Of a stretch of 64,000 bases of DNA, positions 17,581 to 25,512 are shown piece by piece. The stretch is taken from positions 159,916 to 223,915 of the forward strand of contig NZ_BSTM01000012.1 of NCBI RefSeq assembly GCF_030269515.1. Reading direction: 5' to 3'. Under the pieces are notes generated by a model. It was not told where the DNA came from. It ran no database searches and worked only from the letters and a program-made list of their open reading frames with translations. A program made the position numbers and the translations under genes. This DNA is from Actinomadura sp. NBRC 104412. Its GTDB lineage: Bacteria; Actinomycetota; Actinomycetes; Streptosporangiales; Streptosporangiaceae. Every line of letters begins with the position of its first letter. The stretch's first letter is position 1.

Positions 17581-18434
17581 CGCGCCCCCGGCCCTTCCGT
17601 GCTCGCCTCGGCGCCCGTCTCCGTGCTCGCCTTGGTGCCCGTCTCCGTGCTCGCCTCGGTGCCCGTCCCGGTGCCCGCCGGGACGCGGGCGACCGCCAGC
17701 ACGGACTGGCCGAACGGGACGGGCAGCGCGCGGTCCAGCACCCGGGTGACCGGGACGATCACCCGGTCGTACAGGCCCACGGCGCCCGAGGCCGGCTTCC
17801 GCGCCCGTCCCAGGCGCATCGCCGCCCACCAGGCCAGGCCGCCGAGCAGGTTCACCGGGCGGGCCAGCTCGCAGGCCAGCCCGGCGCGCGCGATCGCGTC
17901 CCGCAGTGTCCGGGGGGTGTACCGGCGGAAGTGCCCCACCCGCCGGTCGAAGTCGCTGTAGAGGCTCTGGTAGCCGGGCACCCACAGCACGATGCTCCCG
18001 CCCGGGACGACCGACCCGGCGAGCAGCTCCAGGACCCCGGCGTCGTCGTCGAAGTGCTCCAGCACGTTGATCGCCACGACCGACTCCACCGGCCGGTCCA
18101 GCCGGTGGCCTGCGGCCAGGTCGAACTGGCGCACCTCGATCTCCCGTGCCGCCGTCCCGTCCTCGGCGAACCGGGACTTGGCGACGGTCACCGCGTCCGG
18201 GTCCACGTCGGTGACCACGAGCCGGTCCAGGCCGGTGAACTGCGCCGCGAACTCGCCGAGCCCCGCGCCGACCTCCAGCACGCTGCGCCCGCAATGCGGG
18301 GCGATCAGGTCGTACTGGTAGCGCCGGTAGCGGGGCTTGTCCGCGGCGCCCTCCTCGGCCGCGCCCTCGGCGGTGCGGCCGGTGGCGCGGGCGAAGGCCC
18401 CTTGTTGCTCTGCCCGGTCGTCTCGGTCGGCCAT
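17577..18434 (-). CDS. SAM-dependent methyltransferase (class I)
   Basis: 285 residues. SVLEVGAGLGEFAAQF is motif I of the SAM-binding fold, LVVTDVDPDAV motif II, VVAINVLEHFDDD motif IV and VPGGSIVLWVPGYQ motif V; the WVPGYQSLYSDFDRRVGHFR section resembles methyltransferases found beside glycan genes. It follows the SQD1-like gene by five bases and overlaps GtrA by four, so all three are one operon. It may methylate a sugar or lipid carrier. The last 30 residues are a Thr/Glu/Ser/Gly tandem repeat of eight residues, encoded by a 24-bp repeat. Confidence 0.87.
   Translation of the reverse strand: MADRDDRAEQQGAFARATGRTAEGAAEEGAADKPRYRRYQYDLIAPHCGRSVLEVGAGLGEFAAQFTGLDRLVVTDVDPDAVTVAKSRFAEDGTAAREIEVRQFDLAAGHRLDRPVESVVAINVLEHFDDDAGVLELLAGSVVPGGSIVLWVPGYQSLYSDFDRRVGHFRRYTPRTLRDAIARAGLACELARPVNLLGGLAWWAAMRLGRARKPASGAVGLYDRVIVPVTRVLDRALPVPFGQSVLAVARVPAGTGTGTEASTETGTKASTETGAEASTEGPGAR
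17597..17668. repeat. Three tandem 24-bp repeats in the methyltransferase 3' end
   Basis: Units at 17597-17620, 17621-17644 and 17645-17668 share CCGTGCTCGCC and GCCCGTC with two or three changes each. They encode eight-residue units of the type EASTETG plus a variable residue at the protein C-terminus. Length variation between strains is likely. Confidence 0.85.
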
Positions 18435-18438
18435 CCGG

Positions 18439-19605
18439 TCAGGTCTCCTGCACGGGGCTCGCGTGGTCGCGCCAGTTGACCTTGGGCTGGAGCGCGGGGG
18501 TCTTCACCCGGTGCGCGTGCCGCTTGGCCACGTCGAACAGCGAGGTGATCAGGGTGTCGGAGAGCAGGTGCGGGGAGAGGCCGAGGTCCAGCAGGCGGGT
18601 GTGGGTCACGTTGTAGTAGTGGCCCTCCAGCTCGACCCGGGGGTTCTCCAGGTTCTCGATGGTGACGTCACCGGGGTAACAGCGCGCGACCGTCTCGGCG
18701 ATCTCCTTGACCGACATCGACTCGGTCATCTGGTTGAACACCCGGAACTCGCCGCGGTCGGCCGGGTTCTCGCAGGCGAGCTGGACGCACTGGACGGTGT
18801 CGCGGATGTCGATGATGCCCCGGCGCTGGCCGCCGCCGCCGTACACCGTCAGCGGGTGGCCCAGCACGGCCTGAATGACGAACCGGTTGAGCACCGTGCC
18901 GAAGACGGCGTCGTAGTCGAACCGGGTGGCCAGCCGGTCGTCCAGCGCGGTCTCCGGGGTCTGCTGCCCGTACACCACGCCCTGGTTGAGGTCGGTGGCG
19001 CGCAGCCCCCAGATCCGGCAGGTGAACTCGATGTTGTGGCTGTCGTGCACCTTCGACAGGTGGTAGAAGGAGCCGGGCCGCTTCGGGTAGAGCACGCGGT
19101 CTCTGCGGCCGTTGTGCTCGATCTCCAGCCAGCCCTCCTCGATGTCGATGTTGGGGGTGCCGTACTCGCCCATCGTGCCGAGCTTGACCAGGTGGATGTC
19201 ACGATCCACCTCGGCGATCGCGTACAGCAGGTTCAGCGTCCCCACGACATTGTTGACCTGGGTGTAGACCGCGTGCTTGCGGTCGATCATCGAGTACGGC
19301 GCCGCGCGCTGCTCGGCGAAGTGCACCACGGCCTCGGGGCGGAAGTCCCGCAGCATGCCGAGCGTGTGGTCGTGGTCGCACAGGTCGCCGACGTACACGG
19401 CGATGTCCTTGCCGGTGTGCTCCCGCCACGCGCTGACGCGGGTCTGGAGCGACTCGATGGGGACGAGGCTCTCCACTCCCAGCTCGAAGTCGTACTGCCG
19501 CCGTACGAAGTTGTCGGCCACGGCGACATCGTGGCCGGCCTGCGACAGGTGCAGAGCCGTCGGCCAGCCGAGGTATCCGTCACCGCCGAGAACAAGTATC
19601 CGCAT
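18439..19605 (-). CDS. SQD1-like UDP-sulfoquinovose synthase / sugar epimerase
   Basis: 388 residues from ATG 19603-19605, chosen for the GAGGG site four bases upstream. MRILVLGGDGYLGWPTALHL is the NAD-binding start. LGTMGEYGTPNIDIEEGWLE, YPKRPGSFYHLSKVHDSHNI and RATDLNQGVVYGQQ are very close to the motifs of UDP-sulfoquinovose synthase (plant SQD1, archaeal Agl3), including the catalytic TxxxYxxxK arrangement and the VVHFAEQRAAPYSM loop. Known enzymes add sulfite to UDP-glucose to make UDP-sulfoquinovose, the head group precursor of sulfolipids and some glycans. It heads an operon with a methyltransferase and GtrA. Some homologues may lack sulfite chemistry, so product is inferred. Confidence 0.85.
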   Translation of the reverse strand: MRILVLGGDGYLGWPTALHLSQAGHDVAVADNFVRRQYDFELGVESLVPIESLQTRVSAWREHTGKDIAVYVGDLCDHDHTLGMLRDFRPEAVVHFAEQRAAPYSMIDRKHAVYTQVNNVVGTLNLLYAIAEVDRDIHLVKLGTMGEYGTPNIDIEEGWLEIEHNGRRDRVLYPKRPGSFYHLSKVHDSHNIEFTCRIWGLRATDLNQGVVYGQQTPETALDDRLATRFDYDAVFGTVLNRFVIQAVLGHPLTVYGGGGQRRGIIDIRDTVQCVQLACENPADRGEFRVFNQMTESMSVKEIAETVARCYPGDVTIENLENPRVELEGHYYNVTHTRLLDLGLSPHLLSDTLITSLFDVAKRHAHRVKTPALQPKVNWRDHASPVQET

Positions 19606-19884
19606 GCATCCCTCCTGCATCTTCCGTGGCTGTTCGAGGGTAGGGGCCTAACCGACGTCACCTCACGCGCGCGGGCGGGAGCTGGGACCGCCGTACAGCA
19701 GGACGGGTTGCGTTCACAGCGAAGGAAGCGCAACGGGCCAGCATGGGAGTCCCTACGAGAGGCCAGGCGTCGTCCATGCCGACCAGACTTCCCGGCGCAC
19801 CTGGCCGACACCCTACTGGCCTACCCTGGCCTACGCATCTCCGCCTCCTTACGTCCGGTCAGTGACCCTACTGGCCCAAACGGC
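19606..19884. other. Intergenic region without a recognised gene
   Basis: Lies between the promoter side of the SQD1-like operon and the terminator of the ChaB-like gene. The open frames crossing it have no family character. I see no strong promoter boxes; the SQD1-like gene's ribosome site is at its left edge. Confidence 0.5.
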
Positions 19885-19917
19885 AAAAGCCCCAACGAGG
19901 TGGTTCCCCGCTGGGGC
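19885..19917 (-). terminator. Rho-independent terminator of the ChaB-like gene
   Basis: Read on the minus strand, GCCCCA and TGGGGC form the outer stem, with CGGGG/CCTCG pairing inside apart from one mismatch, followed directly by TTTT. It lies 78 bases after the stop at 19995. Confidence 0.75.
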
Positions 19918-19994
19918 GTCGCCTGCGCCGCCGACCCGCCGCTCATGCAAGGTCAACGACGTGACACGCGATTTGGTTCACCGCATTGAGAGGC

Positions 19995-20420
19995 TCATGC
20001 CCTGGCCTTGGCCGACTTGCGCCGGTTGGCCTTCTTGATGGCCTGGACGAGCTCCTGCTTGTTCATGCTGGACCTTCCGGGGATGTCCAGCCGTTGCGCC
20101 ACGTCGTACAGGTGGTTCTTGGAGGCGTTGGCGTCCACCCCGCCCGCCGCCGGGCGTGAGGTCTTCCGGCCGCCGCGCGCCTGAGGGTCGGATGGACCCT
20201 TGGCTCTCTTCGCCTTGGGCTCCCAGTGGTCCCCGACCTTCTCATGGGTGTTCTTCAGAGCGGCATAGGCCACGCGGTGGGCGCGCTGCCCGTACCCGTA
20301 CTCCTTGGCGGCGGAATCGTGCGCCTTGGCGAAGGTCCGCTGCGCCTTGGTGTCCGAACGCTTGATGGTGTCGGGAAGCTCCGACTTCTTGGCCTGACCC
20401 CGACTTGTGGTCTTGGGCAT
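19995..20420 (-). CDS. ChaB-like protein with C-terminal Rho-N/SAP-like domain
   Basis: 141 residues, ATG at 20418-20420 with AAAGGAG upstream. Residues 15-65 (LPDTIKRSDTKAQRTFAKAH, then YGYGQRAHRVAYAALKNTHE) match the ChaB family (PF06150-like), small proteins of unclear role named after a cation-transport regulator. The C-terminal part KNHLYDVAQRLDIPGRSSMN followed by KQELVQAIKKANRR is a Rho N-terminal or SAP-like helix-extension-helix fold that binds nucleic acid. The whole protein is Lys-rich. A DNA- or RNA-associated stress role is suggested but unproven. Confidence 0.82.
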   Translation of the reverse strand: MPKTTSRGQAKKSELPDTIKRSDTKAQRTFAKAHDSAAKEYGYGQRAHRVAYAALKNTHEKVGDHWEPKAKRAKGPSDPQARGGRKTSRPAAGGVDANASKNHLYDVAQRLDIPGRSSMNKQELVQAIKKANRRKSAKARA

Positions 20421-20544
20421 CCCCTTGCTCCTTTCGGTGCGTTGGGTGCTTCCTTAGTTGTGGCGTTACCCCGAGCTGAGGGGATATGCAGGACGGGACG
20501 CATGAAAAAGGAAGCGCTCCGATCCGGGGTCCAATCCGGGGGCG

Positions 20545-21735
20545 CTAGGCCGCGACCTCCCAGGTCGTGCGGTGGCCGTAGACCTCCTCGGTGAACGAGC
20601 TCCGCGCGGCCGCCCTGAGGAACAGCGGCATGAAGGCGTCCAGGAAGAGCCGTCCGACCGGGCCCGCGGCCTTGCTGTTGTTGATCCGCGCGGCCTGCTT
20701 GACGATCTTTTCCACCCGCGGTCGGCGCCGGCGGACGAAGTCCGGGTACGCCTCGGCGTGGGACGGCGCGTCGCGCAGGCAGCGGGCCAGGACGACGGCG
20801 TCCTCGATCGCGAGTGAGGCGCCCTGGCCCGAGCTGGGCGAGGGGGCGTGGGCGGCGTCCCCGACGGCGATCATCCGGCCGCGGTGCCAGGCGGGCAGCC
20901 GCTTGAGCAGGTGGACGGGGCTTGCCGGCATGATGTCGGCGGTCGCGGTGGCCTCCAGGATCGGCACGGCCGGCCCCGCGTCGTCGGCGAACACGCCGGC
21001 CAGCGTGCGGCGCCACTCGTCCGCGGGGATCCGCTCGACCTCGCCGCGGGCGGGCTCGGCGGGACGCGGGACGTTCGCGAACCACCAGACCTCGCCGTCG
21101 GGCGCGACGGCGTACCCGAAGAACGCGCGCCTTCCGAAGATCATCGTGTAGGAGCCGGGCTCGGCTCCGGTGTCGACGCCGCGGGCGTAGCCGCCGAGGC
21201 TGATCAGCCCGGCGTAGGACGGTGCCGGCGCGCCCGGGTCGACCGCCCGGCGCACCGTGGAGTGGACGCCGTCGCAGCCGATGAGCAGGTCGCCGGTCGC
21301 GGTGGTGCCGTCGGCGAAGGTCGCGGTGACGGCGTCCCCGGTGTCCTCGGCCGACACCAGCCGCTTGCCGTGGACGACCTGGACGCCCCGGCGCACCGCC
21401 TCCTCGTGCAGGGCGCGGTAGAGGTCGGCGCGCCTGATCGTCATGGACGGGGCGGCGGTCGCCGAGCTGATCTTCGAGACGCCGAGCGTCCTGCCCTTGC
21501 TGCCGCGGAGGGTCAGCTCGGGGGTGGCGAAGCCGGTGGCGGTCGCCCGCCGGTCGGCGTCGATCGCCTTGAGCGCCTCGATCCCGTTGGAGCCGAGCGT
21601 GAGGAACACGCCGGCGTCGCCGTCGCCCTCGGCGCGCGCCTCGTGGACGACGGCCTCGATGCCGGCCTTCCGCAGGGCCATGGCGGTCGCCGGCCCGGCG
21701 ATCCCGCCGCCGATGACCAGGGCGGTGCGGCTCAT
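20545..21735 (-). CDS. FAD-dependent monooxygenase (aromatic hydroxylase class A)
   Basis: 396 residues, ATG at 21733-21735 with AAGGAG upstream and a four-base overlap with the PadR stop. TALVIGGGIAGPATAMALRK holds the GxGxxG FAD site; LLIGCDGVHSTVRRAV contains the DG motif; MIAVGDAAHAPSPSSGQGAS is the GD motif that also binds the ribityl chain. The order and spacing match para-hydroxybenzoate-hydroxylase-like monooxygenases, including the TetX and Rox drug-inactivating branches. It is co-transcribed with a PadR repressor, an arrangement common for small-molecule detoxification. The substrate is not predictable. Confidence 0.9.
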   Translation of the reverse strand: MSRTALVIGGGIAGPATAMALRKAGIEAVVHEARAEGDGDAGVFLTLGSNGIEALKAIDADRRATATGFATPELTLRGSKGRTLGVSKISSATAAPSMTIRRADLYRALHEEAVRRGVQVVHGKRLVSAEDTGDAVTATFADGTTATGDLLIGCDGVHSTVRRAVDPGAPAPSYAGLISLGGYARGVDTGAEPGSYTMIFGRRAFFGYAVAPDGEVWWFANVPRPAEPARGEVERIPADEWRRTLAGVFADDAGPAVPILEATATADIMPASPVHLLKRLPAWHRGRMIAVGDAAHAPSPSSGQGASLAIEDAVVLARCLRDAPSHAEAYPDFVRRRRPRVEKIVKQAARINNSKAAGPVGRLFLDAFMPLFLRAAARSSFTEEVYGHRTTWEVAA

Positions 21736-22349
21736 GATGCTCCTTCCTCTTCTTGAGGGGCGCCCTGGGAGCGATGGTGGGCCTCCCACAACGGGCCCCA
21801 GTCGTCGGTGATCCGTTCGATGAACCCGGCGACGAAGGACGCGTCGGCGTCCAGGAGCGCCAGCCGGTACTCCTCCTCGACCAGGAACAGCGGGTGGGTG
21901 CCCGCCGCCGTCGCGTCGTCGATCAGCCGCCGGATCGCGGCCCGCCGCTCGGCGAGGCGCCGCCGCCGTTCGGTCAGCAGCTCGGTCACCTCGCCCGGCG
22001 GAAGCGCGGCGATCAGCGAGAGCGCCGCGACGAAGCGCGGGTACTCGTGCGCCGGCTCGGCCACCAGCTCCCGCATCCAGTCGCGCAGCTCGGCACGGCC
22101 CTCGGCGGTGAGCGCGTAGACGGTCCGCTCGGGACGCTGCCCCTCGCGGAGCGTCTCCTGCTCGGTGATGAAGCCGGCCTTCTCGAGCTGGCGGAACACC
22201 ATGTAGAGCGATCCGTGGCTGAACTTGATGCTGCGCGCGTCGTCGTTGTCGCGCATGGTCCGCGACAGCTCGTACGGATGCATGGGCCGCCGGCTCAGAT
22301 ACGACAGCACGGCCAGCCCCAGCAGGTTGCCGACCTTGCGCCCGGCCAT
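21732..22349 (-). CDS. PadR-family transcriptional repressor
   Basis: 205 residues. The winged helix is clear: LGLAVLSYLSRRPMHPYELS, IKFSHGSLYMVFRQLEKAGF and the wing QRPERTVYALTAEGRAEL. A long C-terminal dimerisation region with coiled-coil character (LLTERRRRLAERRAAIRRLI) follows, typical of subfamily 1 PadR proteins. It is the first gene of a two-gene operon with the FAD monooxygenase. Four tandem 14-bp repeats upstream probably form its operator, so autorepression relieved by a phenolic or drug-like ligand is the natural model. Confidence 0.9.
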   Translation of the reverse strand: MAGRKVGNLLGLAVLSYLSRRPMHPYELSRTMRDNDDARSIKFSHGSLYMVFRQLEKAGFITEQETLREGQRPERTVYALTAEGRAELRDWMRELVAEPAHEYPRFVAALSLIAALPPGEVTELLTERRRRLAERRAAIRRLIDDATAAGTHPLFLVEEEYRLALLDADASFVAGFIERITDDWGPLWEAHHRSQGAPQEEEGAS

Positions 22350-22372
22350 CGCGGTCTCCTCTCGCGTCCTTC

Positions 22373-22432
22373 GTCATTACCAACTATCCATGTTCGACTA
22401 GTCAGAGTCAACTATTCATTGCCAACTAGTTG
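22373..22432 (-). promoter_or_regulatory. Operator-promoter of four tandem 14-bp repeats
   Basis: On the minus strand four units of exactly 14 bases follow one another: TAGTTGGCAATGAA, TAGTTGACTCTGAC, TAGTCGAACATGGA and TAGTTGGTAATGAC (22428 down to 22373). The first is part of the palindrome CAACTAGTTG (22423-22432). A -35 (TTGACT) and -10 (GATAGT) with 17-base spacing lie inside the array, so a bound repressor would block polymerase. Local base composition is much more AT-rich than the surroundings. Confidence 0.75.
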
Positions 22433-22538
22433 CGGATGAGCTGGGGCGGAACACGCAAGTAACAGGAGTGACGGATGTCCTTAACAAGTCCGGCATACGT
22501 TGCGATGCGCTCAACCTCCTGGAACGTAAGGCGGTCCG

Positions 22539-25379
22539 TTGCCACTCTTCACACGCCGCAGAAGACCCGCGCGGCTCCTCGCCGCGGCCCTCGCCCTCTC
22601 CTGCGTGCCCGTCGTCATGACCGGCACCGCGTCCGCAGCCCCCGGCCCGGAGGTCGCCTCCGGGCCCCGATGGTCGGTCACCCGCGTGGCGGGCGGCTTC
22701 CGGGTCACGCTCGACCTCGGGAGGCCGCTCCCCATCACCGCGTCCGCGCCCACCCTGTCGGCCGACGGCAGGCTCCTGGGCCCGGCGACCGAGTCCGCGG
22801 ACGGCACGTCGCTGTCGCTCGTCACCACGGACCCCTCCGTGGCCAAGGCCCGTTCGGTCACCACCGACGCCTTCGAGACGGCGGCCGACGCCGCGCCCGC
22901 GTCCCCGGCGGCCTCACAGCGCCGGGCCAAGCCCAAGGACAAGCCCGGGACGCTCGGATCCGATCCCTCCGCCACCGGCCCCTATCGGGTGTCCGAGGCC
23001 GTCTACACCTTCGGCGACCAGGCGATCCCGCTGCTCAACATCGGCGGGATCCGCGGCGAGCTCACCGGCAAGATCTACCTGCCGGACGGCCGGGGCAAGA
23101 GGCCCGTCGTCGTCTTCCTGCACGGCCGGCACGCGTCCTGCTACGGACCTGGCCCGTCCAACCCGGCGCGGTGGCCCTGCCGCACGTCCCCCGACAGCAC
23201 GGCGGAGCGGTTCACCATCCCCAGCTACCTCGGCTACGACGCGCCCGCGCGGGCCCTGGCCAGTAACGGGTACGCCGTCGTCTCGATCTCGGCCAACGCC
23301 GTCAACGCCAACGACAACCAGCTCGCCGCCGACTACGGCGCCCAGGCGCGAGGGCGGCTGGTGCTGGACACCCTGTCGATGCTGAAGAAGGCCAACGCGG
23401 GCGACCGCGTCGTCCACCACGACGCCTTCACCGGACGGGACGTCACCCTGGGCGAGGCGCTCGACGGCCCCATCACCCCGCGCGACCTGGTGGGCCGGTT
23501 CGACCTCGGCAATGTCGGGATCATGGGCCACTCCCGCGGCGGCGAGGGTGTCGTGGCCGCCGCCACGCTCAACGACGCGCTGCCCGTCTCCCAGCAGTTC
23601 GGGATCAGGGCGGTGCTGCCGCTCGCACCCGTCGACTACGACCGGATCTCCCTGCCCAACACGGCGACGGCGACGATCCTGCCGTACTGCGACGGCGACG
23701 TGGAGAACCTGATGGGCCAGCACATCATCGACGACTCGCGGCACAACTTCCGCGACAGCGTGCTGCGCTCGGCGGTGCTGGTGATGGGCGCCAACCACAA
23801 CTACTTCAACACGATCTGGACCCCGGGCGGCTGGCCCGCGAGCACCGGCGACGACTGGTCGTCGGCCAACAGCGACGACCCCACCTGCAACCCCGCGGCG
23901 GCCGGCACCACCAGGCTCACCGCGCCCCAGCAGGTCGAGGTCGGCACCGCCTACATCGCCGGTTTCTTCCGGCTGGTGCTGGGCGGCGAGCGGCGCTTCC
24001 AGCCGCTGCTGGACGGGTCCCGCGCGATCGCGCCCTCGGTCGCGGGGTTCGCCGACATCACCGTGGCCGCGAACCAGCCGAGCCGGTCGCGTGCCGACCT
24101 GGCCACCTTCGAGGCCCCCGATCCCGCCGTCCGGGCGTCCGGCGGCGTCACCGCCGAGGTGTGCGCCAGCATGGGCGGCCAGGGAGGCGTCACCGTCCCG
24201 CAGTCCCTGCCGTTCTGCGCCACGACCCTGGACCAGGCGGCGCTGCCGCACTGGTCGCCGGCGCTGTGGGCGTTCAACATCCCCTCGTCCCCGATGCTGC
24301 GCATGAGGTGGACGTCGCCCGGCGGGCAGGTGCGCGTCACCGTCCCGCCGTCCAAGCGCAACATCGCCCGCTACGAGCAGTTGTCGGTGAAGATGGCCGC
24401 CGACGAGTCCGTCGCGAGCGCGACCGACCTCACCGTCGGCGTCGTCGACGGCAAGGGACGCACCTGGTCCGCGCCCGTCTCCGCGCTCAACCCCGCCGCC
24501 GTCAGCAGGCTGCCCGGCACCACCCACCCGTGGCTGCGCAAGGTGATCCTGCAACAGGTGGAGATCCCGGTGTCCACGCTGTCCGGGCTCAAGGTCACCG
24601 ACATCCGCGAGGTGCGGTTCACGGCGGCCACGGGCTCCGGCGGCGTCTACCTCTCCGACCTCTCGGCCGAGAACCGGGGCGTCGGCGGACGGGTGCCCGC
24701 CCGGCAGGCCACCGTCGACCTGGTGCGCGCCAACGTCGACGAGGGGTCCGGGGCGGGGACCGCCGAGGTGGCGGCGGTGCTGTCCGAGAAGGTCGGCCAC
24801 CCGGTCACCGCGTACGTCAGCGTGTTCGGCTCCGCCACCGGCAAGGCCGGGGTCACGATGCGGAAGGTGACCTTCGCCCCCGGGCAGGTGTGCGTGCCCG
24901 TGCCCGTCCCGACGCTCGGGGACGCGCTGCCCAGCGCCACGCCGTCCACCTCGTTCAAGACCTCGGTGACCAACACCGCCGGCGCGGTCATGGGCGAGCG
25001 CGGGTTCAGCACGCTGACCGTCCGCGAGGACGACGGCGTCACCGGAGGCACCCCGGCCCCCGAGGTGGGCGTCCCTGGGGACGTGTGCGCGGAGTACAAG
25101 GCGTCGCTGCACCCCGGCCGGCTGAAGGTCGGCGGCACCGTGGCCCCCGGAAGGGCCGTCGCGCTCAGCGCCAAGGGCTACCGGGCCGGTGAGAGCGTCG
25201 AGTTCCGCCTGGGAACGGCGTCGCTCGGACGCGCGGTCGCCGACCGCGACGGCGAGGTCTCGTTCACCGCGACGATCCCGCCGGCCACGCCGGGCGGCGA
25301 GGCGACGCTGACCGCGACCGGAGCCGGTTCCGCCTACACCACCACGGCGAAGGTGAAGGTACGCGCGAACGTCCGATAG
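22539..25379 (+). CDS. Large secreted alpha/beta-hydrolase
   Basis: 946 residues starting at TTG 22539-22541, five or six bases after AAGGCGG. A basic start and hydrophobic core ending near TASA give a signal peptide. Between residues about 140 and 500 an alpha/beta-hydrolase is seen: PVVVFLHGRHASC (oxyanion strand), a cysteine-containing loop, VGIMGHSRGGEG with nucleophile Ser at about 331, and VLVMGANHNYFN near the expected His. The remaining 400 residues are beta-rich, with a final VRVRANVR-like domain recalling carbohydrate-binding or Ig-like modules. The catalytic class (esterase, lipase or cutinase-like) is inferred. A strong terminator follows. Confidence 0.8.
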   Translation: MPLFTRRRRPARLLAAALALSCVPVVMTGTASAAPGPEVASGPRWSVTRVAGGFRVTLDLGRPLPITASAPTLSADGRLLGPATESADGTSLSLVTTDPSVAKARSVTTDAFETAADAAPASPAASQRRAKPKDKPGTLGSDPSATGPYRVSEAVYTFGDQAIPLLNIGGIRGELTGKIYLPDGRGKRPVVVFLHGRHASCYGPGPSNPARWPCRTSPDSTAERFTIPSYLGYDAPARALASNGYAVVSISANAVNANDNQLAADYGAQARGRLVLDTLSMLKKANAGDRVVHHDAFTGRDVTLGEALDGPITPRDLVGRFDLGNVGIMGHSRGGEGVVAAATLNDALPVSQQFGIRAVLPLAPVDYDRISLPNTATATILPYCDGDVENLMGQHIIDDSRHNFRDSVLRSAVLVMGANHNYFNTIWTPGGWPASTGDDWSSANSDDPTCNPAAAGTTRLTAPQQVEVGTAYIAGFFRLVLGGERRFQPLLDGSRAIAPSVAGFADITVAANQPSRSRADLATFEAPDPAVRASGGVTAEVCASMGGQGGVTVPQSLPFCATTLDQAALPHWSPALWAFNIPSSPMLRMRWTSPGGQVRVTVPPSKRNIARYEQLSVKMAADESVASATDLTVGVVDGKGRTWSAPVSALNPAAVSRLPGTTHPWLRKVILQQVEIPVSTLSGLKVTDIREVRFTAATGSGGVYLSDLSAENRGVGGRVPARQATVDLVRANVDEGSGAGTAEVAAVLSEKVGHPVTAYVSVFGSATGKAGVTMRKVTFAPGQVCVPVPVPTLGDALPSATPSTSFKTSVTNTAGAVMGERGFSTLTVREDDGVTGGTPAPEVGVPGDVCAEYKASLHPGRLKVGGTVAPGRAVALSAKGYRAGESVEFRLGTASLGRAVADRDGEVSFTATIPPATPGGEATLTATGAGSAYTTTAKVKVRANVR

Positions 25380-25390
25380 CGGTAGCGAGA

Positions 25391-25434
25391 GCGGCCGTGG
25401 CCGGGGAGCCGGATCGCTCCCCGGCCACGGCCGC
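25391..25434 (+). terminator. Strong 19-bp perfect hairpin
   Basis: Arms 25391-25409 and 25416-25434 are perfectly complementary around a six-base loop (CGGATC). No T-tract follows, as is common in actinobacteria. It ends the transcript of the secreted hydrolase 12 bases after its stop. Confidence 0.85.
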
Positions 25435-25512
25435 GCCCAGTGGGCGGGGCTCCTTCGCCAGCGCTAGAGAGTCGCCGGTGACAGTGCCGCATCACTGAGC
25501 AAGGATGGACCG

